Part shown: positions 1-6,506 of the stretch, piece by piece
Numbering within the stretch: position 1 is the first letter of the stretch
Layout of the letters: the number at the start of each line of letters is the position of its first letter
Assembly: GCF_004402705.1 (NCBI RefSeq)
Contig: NZ_SOFM01000043.1
Location: 1 to 64,000, forward strand
Source of the DNA: Cryobacterium mannosilyticum
GTDB taxonomy: Bacteria > Actinomycetota > Actinomycetes > Actinomycetales > Microbacteriaceae
Reading direction: 5' to 3'
Length of the DNA stretch: 64,000 bases
Program-made: the position numbers and the translations under genes
The notes under the pieces: model-generated
Database searches by the model: none
What the model was told of the DNA's origin: nothing
What the model saw: only the letters and a program-made list of their open reading frames with translations

Positions 1-139
1 ACAGCGCCCGATCGCCCGCGCCGACACCAGCCCATCGACATCCGACATGGGACTGAGCGCTGGCCTCGATCGCCAGCCTCCAATAATCAACACGCTCTGC
101 ACGGTGCGCCGGACTCCCAAAAGTGTGCCGCGAGGGCTC
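1..139. other. Left edge, no confident gene
   Basis: This stretch lies downstream of ribH. A minus-strand ATG at 46-48 opens a frame that runs off the window edge (16 codons beginning MSDVDGLVSARAIG). It has no clear ribosome binding site, so it may or may not be the start of a gene. A small inverted repeat, CTGGC (60-64) with GCCAG (72-76), could form a weak hairpin after ribH. Confidence 0.3.
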
Positions 140-622
140 CTAGCCGGCGGAGCCGGACCGCAGCGCGCGGAGCACCTGCGCGGTCGCGATCGCGGCCGAC
201 GCGGCTTCTTCGCCCTTGTCCTCCTTCGACCCGGGCAGGCCGGCCCGGTCGAGGCCCTGCTGCTCGTCGTCGAGGGTGAGCACGCCGAAGCCGACCGGCT
301 TGCCGGCGTCCAAGGCGACCCGGGTGAGGCCGTCCGTGGCCGCCGCCGAGACGTATTCGAAATGGGGCGTGCCGCCACGGATGATGACGCCGAGGGCGAC
401 GACGGCATCCGCCCCGTTCTCGAGCGCCACCTTGCAGGCGACGGGCAGTTCGAAGCTGCCGGGCACCCGCACCAGGCTGAAGCTCGCGCCGGAGGCCTCG
501 AGCACGCGCGTGGCACCCGCGATCAGCCCGTCCGTGATCACGTCGTGCCACCGCCCGGCGACGATCACGATTCTCAGCCCGGTGCCGTCGACGGCGATCG
601 AGGGTGATCCTGCTCCGCTCAT
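140..622 (-). CDS. ribH: 6,7-dimethyl-8-ribityllumazine synthase
   Basis: RibH condenses 5-amino-6-ribitylaminouracil with 3,4-dihydroxy-2-butanone 4-phosphate to give lumazine, the penultimate step of riboflavin synthesis, in the cytosol. The 160-residue product is the normal family length. It shows the family core: IVIVAGRWHD near the N-terminus, the VPGSFELP segment around residues 53-60, and GVIIRGGTPHFEYV around 78-91, which carries the catalytic histidine region. The ATG overlaps the ribBA stop codon as ATGA, so it is probably translationally coupled. It is the last gene of the rib operon. The identification is firm. Confidence 0.95.
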   Translation of the reverse strand: MSGAGSPSIAVDGTGLRIVIVAGRWHDVITDGLIAGATRVLEASGASFSLVRVPGSFELPVACKVALENGADAVVALGVIIRGGTPHFEYVSAAATDGLTRVALDAGKPVGFGVLTLDDEQQGLDRAGLPGSKEDKGEEAASAAIATAQVLRALRSGSAG

Positions 623-1881
623 AGTGCGATTCCCTTCAGGAGGTCGGTGTCTGCGATGTGGTGGCCCATCCGGTCGCGTTTCACGGCCAGGTAGTCCTGG
701 TTGTGGCTGCCGACGCCCACGATCAGGGGCACCCGCTCGGTCACGGTGATGCCGTGCGCCTCGAGCTGGCGCAGCTTCTCGGGGTTGTTGGTCAGCAGCC
801 GCACCGAGGAGATGCCTATCTGGTGCAGGATGGCGGTGGCCGCGCCGTAGTCGCGGGCGTCGGCGGGCAGGCCGAGGGCGAGGTTCGCGTCGAAGGTGTC
901 CAGCCCGTCCTCCTGCAGCTTGTACGCGCGCAGCTTGTTGATCAGGCCGATGCCGCGCCCCTCCTGGCCGCGCAGGTAGACGACGATGCCGCCCTCCTCC
1001 TGGATCGTCTCGAGCGCGGCGTCGAGCTGGGGGCCGCACTCGCACTTGAGAGAGCCGAATGCCTCCCCGGTCAGGCATTCGGAGTGCACCCGCACGAGGG
1101 TGCCGTCGCCCGGGGTGCCCGAGACGATGGCGACATGGTCGGCGCCGGTCATCCGGTCCCGGTAGGCGCGGATCTGGAACGAACCGTGGCGGGTGGGCAC
1201 GGTGGTCTCCACCTCGAAGTCGACCCGCGGGGATTCGAGGATCGGGCTGACAGTGGGCAGGTCGGTGTCGCAGTGGAATTCCTGCAGGTAGGCGATCAGG
1301 TCCTTGATCGTGATCACGAGCACGCCCTCGCGCTCGCCGAGTTCGAGCAGCCCGGGCAGGCGCATCATCTCGCCGTCCTCGGCGACGATCTCGCTGATCC
1401 CGGCGACGGGTACGAGGCCGGCGAGCTTCATCAGGTCCACGGCCGCCTCGGTGTGGCCGTCGCGTTCGCGCACGCCGCCGTCCACCGCGCGCAGCGGCAT
1501 GATGTGGCCGGGCCGGTGCAGGCTCGCCGGGGTGGACGCCGGGTCGGCGAGCACGCGCAGGGTGTGGGCGCGGTCGGCGGCGCTGATCCCCGTGCTGAGA
1601 CGGTCGGCCGCGTCGACGGACACGGTGTAGTTCGTGCCGCGCGGGTCCTCGTTGTTCAGCACCATCACCGGCAGGTCGAGCTTGTCGGCGAGGTCGTTGG
1701 TCATCGGGGCGCAGATGAACCCGGAGGAGTAGCGCACGGTCCAGGCGAGCCACTCCTGGGTGGCCATCTGGGCGGAGATGATCACGTCGCCCTCGTTCTC
1801 CCGGCCCTCGTCGTCGGCGACGATGACCGGTTTGCCCAGTCGCAGGGCGTCCAGGGCGGTGGGAATGTCGGCGAGACTCAT
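619..1881 (-). CDS. ribBA: Bifunctional DHBP synthase / GTP cyclohydrolase II
   Basis: This 420-residue enzyme supplies both riboflavin precursors. The N-terminal half (about 1-205) is 3,4-dihydroxy-2-butanone 4-phosphate synthase, with the acidic metal-binding motif DDEGRENEGD. The C-terminal half (about 206-420) is GTP cyclohydrolase II, with the zinc cysteines in SECLTGEAFGSLKCECG and the GQEGRGIGL motif. I chose the start at MSLADIP because it overlaps the ribE stop (ATGA) and fits the usual RibB N-terminus. The reading frame stays open upstream inside ribE, but that extension looks like out-of-frame ribE sequence. It lies between ribE and ribH in the riboswitch-controlled operon. Confidence 0.95.
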   Translation of the reverse strand: MSLADIPTALDALRLGKPVIVADDEGRENEGDVIISAQMATQEWLAWTVRYSSGFICAPMTNDLADKLDLPVMVLNNEDPRGTNYTVSVDAADRLSTGISAADRAHTLRVLADPASTPASLHRPGHIMPLRAVDGGVRERDGHTEAAVDLMKLAGLVPVAGISEIVAEDGEMMRLPGLLELGEREGVLVITIKDLIAYLQEFHCDTDLPTVSPILESPRVDFEVETTVPTRHGSFQIRAYRDRMTGADHVAIVSGTPGDGTLVRVHSECLTGEAFGSLKCECGPQLDAALETIQEEGGIVVYLRGQEGRGIGLINKLRAYKLQEDGLDTFDANLALGLPADARDYGAATAILHQIGISSVRLLTNNPEKLRQLEAHGITVTERVPLIVGVGSHNQDYLAVKRDRMGHHIADTDLLKGIAL

Positions 1882-2510
1882 GACAGGCTCCTTTTCGATC
1901 CTGCGGCCGCCAGGTCGAGCATGCGCTCCACGTGGCGGGCCAGGATATCGGTTTCGATGTTGACGTGATCGCCGACCATGCGCTCTCCGAGCGTCGTGGC
2001 GGTGAGGGTTTCGGGGATGAGCGAGACGTCGAACCACTGCTCGGCGGCGTCCGCGGGGCTGATGTCGCTCACGGTCAGCGACACGCCGTCGACGGCGATG
2101 GACCCCTTGCTCGTGACGAGCGGGGCGAGTTCGGGGGAGAGACTGAACCGGAGCACCCGCCAGGCGTCGCCGGGGGTGATCGTGAGCAGTTCGCTGGTGC
2201 CGTCGATGTGGCCCTGCACGATGTGCCCGCCCAGGCGGCCGCCGACCAGCGCGGCCCGTTCCAGGTTCACGGAGGTGCCGGCGGTGGCGCCGGAGAGGGT
2301 CGACATCCTCAGGGTCTGGGCCATCACATCCGCCGTGAAGGTCTCCTCGGTGCGGTCCACGACTGTGAGGCAGACCCCGCTGACCGAGATCGAGTCGCCG
2401 TGCCCGGCGTCGGACACGACAAGCGGGCCGCGCACGGTGAGGCGCACGGCATCCGCCGACGGGTCGACCCTCTCGATCCGGCCGAGTTCCTCGATGATTC
2501 CGGTGAACAT
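1878..2510 (-). CDS. ribE: Riboflavin synthase, alpha chain
   Basis: This enzyme dismutates two lumazine molecules into riboflavin and the pyrimidine that RibH reuses. The 210-residue product begins with the hallmark MFTGIIEELG and contains two tandem lumazine-binding domains (about 1-95 and 96-200). The second shows GGHIVQGHIDG and a SIAVDGVSLTV segment. Its stop overlaps the ribBA start, and ribD ends seven bases upstream of its ATG. The gene is also called ribC in some genomes. Nothing looks damaged. Confidence 0.95.
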   Translation of the reverse strand: MFTGIIEELGRIERVDPSADAVRLTVRGPLVVSDAGHGDSISVSGVCLTVVDRTEETFTADVMAQTLRMSTLSGATAGTSVNLERAALVGGRLGGHIVQGHIDGTSELLTITPGDAWRVLRFSLSPELAPLVTSKGSIAVDGVSLTVSDISPADAAEQWFDVSLIPETLTATTLGERMVGDHVNIETDILARHVERMLDLAAAGSKRSLS

Positions 2511-2517
2511 GCTTCCC

Positions 2518-3534
2518 CTATCTCGGCCGGGCCACGATGAGGAGGTCCTCGCCGAGCCGGTCGCAGTGTTCGATGGTCAGGCGGCATTGTCCGTCGATTC
2601 CGGTCACGCCGATGTCGCCGAGGGCCAGCCGCCCGCCGCCGAGCAGCGCGGGCGCCAGGTAGACGAGGTACTCGTCCACGAGCCCGGCCGCGACGAACGC
2701 GCTGGCGAGCGTGGGTCCGCCCTCGATGAAGGCGTGACGGATGCCGCGGCCGTGCAGGTCGGCGAGCACGGCCGTGAGGTCGTGGGTGGCGAAGAACAAC
2801 GGCGCGCGGGGGTGGGAGCGGAGCAGGGCATCCGCCGGGATGCCGCGGCCGCCGATCACGACGGGCAGCGGCTGGCCGGGCAGCAGCGCCCCGGCGGCGT
2901 CGCGGGCGGTGAGCGCCGGGTCGTCGGCGAGGGCGGTGCCGGTGCCGACGACGATCGCGTCGGCCGCAGCCCGGCGCCGGTGCACGTCCTGGCGGGCCTC
3001 CGGGCCGGTGATCCACCGGCTGGTGCCGTCGTCGGCCGCGGCGCGGCCGTCGAGGCTGGAGGCCCACTTCAGCGTGACGAACGGCCGGCCGAGCCGGGCC
3101 GCACGGAGCCAGTCGGCGAGGAAGCCGGAGACCTCGGCCTCGAGGATTCCGCCGAGCACGTCGATCCCGTGCGCGCGCAGCCGGTCGGCGCCGCCGGAGG
3201 ACTCGTGGCCGGGGTCGGTCACGGCGTAGACCACCCGGGCGATGCCGGCTTCGATCAGGGCGAGCGCGCAGGGCCCGGTGCGGCCGGTGTGGTTGCAGGG
3301 TTCGAGGGTGACCACCGCGGTCGCCCCGCGGGCGCCGCCGCGGGGCAGCCGGCTGAGCGCGTCGACCTCGGCATGGGCCGTTCCGGCGCCGCGGTGCCAG
3401 CCCTCGGCGAGCACCTCGCCGTCGGCCGCGAGGATGACACAGCCGACGCGGGGATTCGGCCCGGTGGCCGGCCCGTTGGCGGCCAGTTCGAGGGCGCGCC
3501 GCATCAAGCGTTCCAGTGCCACGTCCTGGTCCAT
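2518..3534 (-). CDS. ribD: Riboflavin biosynthesis deaminase/reductase RibD
   Basis: RibD carries out the deamination and reduction of the pyrimidine intermediate after GTP cyclohydrolase II. The 338-residue product has an N-terminal CMP/dCMP-type deaminase domain with zinc ligands in AHAEVD (about residues 53-58) and EPCNHTGRTGPC (C80 and C89). A C-terminal reductase domain carries LKWASSLDG and FIEGGPTLASAF. I placed the start at MDQDVALERLM, preceded by a GAGGA-type ribosome binding site. The frame is open further upstream, but that would put coding sequence through the riboswitch leader. It is the first gene of the rib operon. Confidence 0.93.
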   Translation of the reverse strand: MDQDVALERLMRRALELAANGPATGPNPRVGCVILAADGEVLAEGWHRGAGTAHAEVDALSRLPRGGARGATAVVTLEPCNHTGRTGPCALALIEAGIARVVYAVTDPGHESSGGADRLRAHGIDVLGGILEAEVSGFLADWLRAARLGRPFVTLKWASSLDGRAAADDGTSRWITGPEARQDVHRRRAAADAIVVGTGTALADDPALTARDAAGALLPGQPLPVVIGGRGIPADALLRSHPRAPLFFATHDLTAVLADLHGRGIRHAFIEGGPTLASAFVAAGLVDEYLVYLAPALLGGGRLALGDIGVTGIDGQCRLTIEHCDRLGEDLLIVARPR

Positions 3535-3645
3535 GCCCGTCCTCGTCCGTTTCTGCAACGAACTCCGGGGGAATGGTGCGCGAACACCGTGTGGGTCGCG
3601 CGCAGGGCGAAACCCGCCGATCGATCCCTGGCGGGATTTCTCGAC

Positions 3646-3775
3646 TCGTGCGCCTCTCATCCGGACTTTAACCGTCGGTGCTGGAATTTCACCAGCTCAA
3701 CCGTTTCGCCCGAGGGCGGAACGGGTCGCGGACTTTCACCGCCGGTTCGGACTTACACCGACCCCGGAGCACGTT
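3646..3775 (-). promoter_or_regulatory. FMN riboswitch (RFN element)
   Basis: Read on the minus strand, this leader holds the conserved RFN boxes in order: CCGGGGTCGGTG, GGCGGTGAAAGTCCGCGA, GGTGAAATTCCAGCACCGAC and AGTCCGGATGAGAGG. The outer P1 helix can form between CGTGCTC at the 5' side and GCACG at the 3' side. It sits about 110 bases upstream of the ribD ATG and should shut off the rib operon when FMN is abundant. An inverted repeat CCCGCC/GGCGGG at 3613-3635 lies between it and ribD and could be part of the expression platform. It has no U-tract, so control of translation is as plausible as termination. Confidence 0.93.
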
Positions 3776-3866
3776 TCTTACTACTAGTTATAGCTCAACG
3801 CCCCGGCCGCCGGATAATTCCCGCCCGACGCTCCGGCGCCGTGCAGGCGAACGAGTGCGGTGATCG

Positions 3867-4640
3867 TCAAGCCTCGGCGGTGGGGGCGGGGGCCCGCGGC
3901 GGCCAGGTGGCCGCCCCGAGTTCGCGAGAGATGTTGCGAGCGGTTTCTCGTAGCCCGTTGAGAATGCTGGAGTCAGGAGGCCACTCGCTCGAGGGAATAA
4001 CGACGGCCACCGCCGCAATGACGTTTCCGCGAGAGTCGACGACAGGTGCCGCAACCGAAGATTCGCCCAGTACGGCTTCGTCCTCCTCGGTGGCAATGCC
4101 GTAGCTCGCGATCTCCGCGAGTTGGACGGCCAGAACCTCCGGATCGATAACGGTGGACCCGGTCAGGCTTCGAAGCGGTCGCCCCAGCAGTTCGCGCTCG
4201 TGTTCGGGGGTGTAGGCGAGGAGCACCTTTCCCATGGCCGAGGCGTGAGCCGGGATGGACAGGCCCGTTTCCGGCATCTGCTGACTGCCGTCCGGGCGCT
4301 GGTTGTGGTGGATGATGATGACCTCGTCGAAAAGCGCTACACCCAGGCGCGTGGACAGGCCGGTTCTGCGGGCGAGTTCGAGCGTCCACCGCATTGAACG
4401 CGCGCGCACGTCGAGGGTGTCGAGATAGACATTCGAGAGTTTGAGCAGCGCGGGCCCGAGCATGTACCGATTTCCGCCGGGCTCCTTGGCGACGAGACCG
4501 TGGCCCTGCAGCGACTTCACAATGCCGTGCACGGTCGAGGCGGGGAGTCCCAAATCGGCGGAAAGCGCCGTGATGCCGAGGTGGCGTGCGCCCTGGAGCG
4601 CCGCCAGCACCTTGGCTGCTCGATCGATTGCCTGAATCAC
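3867..4640 (-). CDS. IclR-family transcriptional regulator
   Basis: The product (257 residues from the GTG start) has the IclR layout. A winged helix-turn-helix covers about 1-75 (MIQAIDRAAKVLAAL, then LGITALSADLGLPASTVHGIVKSL). An effector-binding domain covers about 90-250 and includes GKVLLAYTPEHERELL and the GIATEEDEAVLGESSVAAPV segment typical of the family. The start is set by a strong GGAGGAGGTG upstream of GTG. The gene is divergent from dhaKLM, which makes it the likely local regulator of dihydroxyacetone phosphorylation. Effector and direction of control cannot be read from sequence. Confidence 0.88.
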   Translation of the reverse strand: MIQAIDRAAKVLAALQGARHLGITALSADLGLPASTVHGIVKSLQGHGLVAKEPGGNRYMLGPALLKLSNVYLDTLDVRARSMRWTLELARRTGLSTRLGVALFDEVIIIHHNQRPDGSQQMPETGLSIPAHASAMGKVLLAYTPEHERELLGRPLRSLTGSTVIDPEVLAVQLAEIASYGIATEEDEAVLGESSVAAPVVDSRGNVIAAVAVVIPSSEWPPDSSILNGLRETARNISRELGAATWPPRAPAPTAEA

Positions 4641-4688
4641 GCGTGCACCTCCTCCAAGTGGTTTTCTCCAGTATGCCGCGTAATCGAC

Positions 4689-4750
4689 GCACGTTCGTGC
4701 ACCGCCTTGACATCGTGCACCCATTCGAGGGATATTCGACATTATCGAAT
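4689..4750 (+). promoter_or_regulatory. dhaK promoter with phased operator half-sites
   Basis: A perfect -35 box TTGACA (4707-4712) is followed after 18 bases by GATATT (4731-4736), matching the -10 consensus at four of six positions. ATTCGA occurs at 4723 and 4734, and its inverse TCGAAT at 4745. The three half-sites are each 11 bases apart, so they lie on one DNA face and cover the -10 and start region. The last two form the 17-bp palindrome ATTCGACATTATCGAAT. Upstream of the -35 lies a separate 12-bp palindrome, GCACGTTCGTGC (4689-4700). Assigning these sites to the adjacent IclR protein is inference. Confidence 0.6.
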
Positions 4751-4855
4751 TGCATTCTGTGGATTCACGTGAGTTGCAGGCGAAGACGACCTGCTGAGTA
4801 CACCTCGAAAGTTCAACGGAGAGCAACCATGAAGGTCAATCAGGAGGTCCCAGAC

Positions 4856-5854
4856 ATGAAAAAACTGATCAATTCCCCGGAGACGGTTCTCGCAGATTCC
4901 CTCGCCGGTGTGGCGGCGGCACACCCCGGACTTCGGGTCGATCACGCGAATCGGATTATCTACCGGGCCACCCCGAAGGCTGCCGGCAAGGTCGCCCTGC
5001 TCTCGGGCGGCGGCACGGGCCATGAGCCCCTGCACGGCGGCTTCGTTGGTGAGGGAATGCTCGATGCCGCCTGCGCCGGGGCGATCTTCACTTCGCCGAC
5101 CCCCGACCAGATGCTGGAGGCAACGAAGGTCGTTGATCGCGGAGCGGGCGTGCTCCACATTGTCAAGAACTACACGGGCGATGTGATGAACTTCGAGATC
5201 GGCGCGGAACTCGCGGCGGCAGAAACCGGAATCACGGTGGCCGTCGTCGTCGTCAACGACGACGTCGCTGTCGAGGACTCGAGTTTCACCGCGGGTCGCC
5301 GGGGCGTCGGCACCACGGTGCTGCTCGAAAAGATCGTGGGGGCTGCTGCTGAGGAAGGCCGCGACCTGGAGGCCGTTGCGGCGGTGGCTCGCCAGGTCAA
5401 TGAGTCGGGCCGCTCCATGGGAGTCGCCCTCACCAGCTGCACCGTGCCTTCGGCCGGAAAACCGACCTTCGAATTACCCGAAGACGAAATGGAAATCGGC
5501 GTGGGCATTCACGGCGAGCCCGGCCGCCGTCGCGTGCCGCTGGCCGGCGCCGCCGAGGTGGCCCGTCAGCTCGTCGAGCCGATCCTCGCCGATCTGGACT
5601 TCACCGGCGCCCCGACAATTGTGATGTTGAACGGGCTGGGCGGCACCCCGCTGATCGAGCTCTACGTCATGTATGCCGAAGTTGCGAAGCTCCTCGACGC
5701 CGCCGGCATTACTGTCGCTCGCTCGCTCGTGGGCAACTACATCACGGCACTGGACATGGCCGGCTGCTCCGTCACCGTCCTGCGCGCCGACGAGGACCTG
5801 ATCCGGCTGTGGGATGCGCCCGTCAGTACCACCGGAATGCGCTGGGGGATCTAG
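4856..5854 (+). CDS. dhaK: Dihydroxyacetone kinase subunit DhaK
   Basis: DhaK binds dihydroxyacetone covalently so that DhaL can phosphorylate it to DHAP. The 332-residue product shows LSGGGTGHEPLHGGFVG (about 49-65) and IGVGIHGEPG, whose histidine (H219) is the expected substrate-binding residue. I chose the ATG at 4856, which has AGGAGG eight bases upstream and matches the usual MKKLI N-terminus. An in-frame ATG at 4829 behind GGAGAG would add nine residues and cannot be excluded. It is first in the operon dhaK-dhaL-dhaM. Confidence 0.95.
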   Translation: MKKLINSPETVLADSLAGVAAAHPGLRVDHANRIIYRATPKAAGKVALLSGGGTGHEPLHGGFVGEGMLDAACAGAIFTSPTPDQMLEATKVVDRGAGVLHIVKNYTGDVMNFEIGAELAAAETGITVAVVVVNDDVAVEDSSFTAGRRGVGTTVLLEKIVGAAAEEGRDLEAVAAVARQVNESGRSMGVALTSCTVPSAGKPTFELPEDEMEIGVGIHGEPGRRRVPLAGAAEVARQLVEPILADLDFTGAPTIVMLNGLGGTPLIELYVMYAEVAKLLDAAGITVARSLVGNYITALDMAGCSVTVLRADEDLIRLWDAPVSTTGMRWGI

Positions 5855-5858
5855 GGTC

Positions 5859-6503
5859 ATGTCGAATGACACGATCACCGTTGATCAACTCACCGACTGG
5901 CTCACCCGGTTTCGCGATCTGGTGACGGAGCAGGTTTCCTATCTCACCGAGCTGGATTCGGCCATCGGCGACGCGGATCACGGCTCCAACATGACCCGCG
6001 GCATGGGCGCGGTCGTCGAGAAGATCCACGCCTCACCCGCCGGTACCGTCGACGAACTCTTCAAGGGCGCGGGCATGACCCTGGTGACCTCGGTAGGCGG
6101 TGCCAGCGGTCCGCTGTACGGCACCTTCTTCCTACGGATCGGCACCACGGCCGGCCCCCGCACGTCCCTGGACGCGCCGGGCCTGGCGGCAGCGCTCCGA
6201 GCCGGGCTGGGTGGAGTCGTCGCCCGCGGCAAGGCCGAGGCAGGGGACAAGACCATGTTCGATGTCCTCTCTCCCGCGCTCGCCGCGTTCGATGCCGCCG
6301 TGGATGTCTCCTCCGATCTCTCCACGGCTGCCCACGCCGCCTATTTCGCTGCGCAGACTGGTCGCGACGCGACCCGGGCCCTCCTCGCCCGCAAGGGCAG
6401 GGCGAGCTACCTGGGGGAACGCAGCATCGGCCACATCGATCCCGGCGCGGCGTCGACGGCGCTGCTCTTCCAGGCCCTGGTCGAGACTCTCGGCGAGGAG
6501 TAG
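5859..6503 (+). CDS. dhaL: Dihydroxyacetone kinase subunit DhaL
   Basis: DhaL is the nucleotide-binding subunit, carrying a tightly bound ADP that is rephosphorylated by DhaM. The 214-residue product has the family metal-binding segment IGDADHGSNMTRGM (about 31-44), GAGMTLVTSVGGASGPLYGTFF, and GDKTMFDVLSPA in the second half, then a C-terminal GRASYLGERSIGHIDPGA. The ATG lies four bases after the dhaK stop. dhaM begins three bases after its own stop, so the three genes are almost certainly cotranscribed. Confidence 0.95.
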   Translation: MSNDTITVDQLTDWLTRFRDLVTEQVSYLTELDSAIGDADHGSNMTRGMGAVVEKIHASPAGTVDELFKGAGMTLVTSVGGASGPLYGTFFLRIGTTAGPRTSLDAPGLAAALRAGLGGVVARGKAEAGDKTMFDVLSPALAAFDAAVDVSSDLSTAAHAAYFAAQTGRDATRALLARKGRASYLGERSIGHIDPGAASTALLFQALVETLGEE

Positions 6504-6506
6504 CCC

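Noticed and set aside
658..1968. Long plus-strand frame antisense to ribBA (436 codons)
   Set aside because: It is a GC-rich mirror of ribBA with the repetitive Val/Gly/His composition typical of antisense frames, and no domain can be seen.
3788..4096. Small minus-strand frame near the IclR gene
   Set aside because: It overlaps the IclR gene and the region next to the riboswitch in another phase, and lacks a start signal or any similarity.
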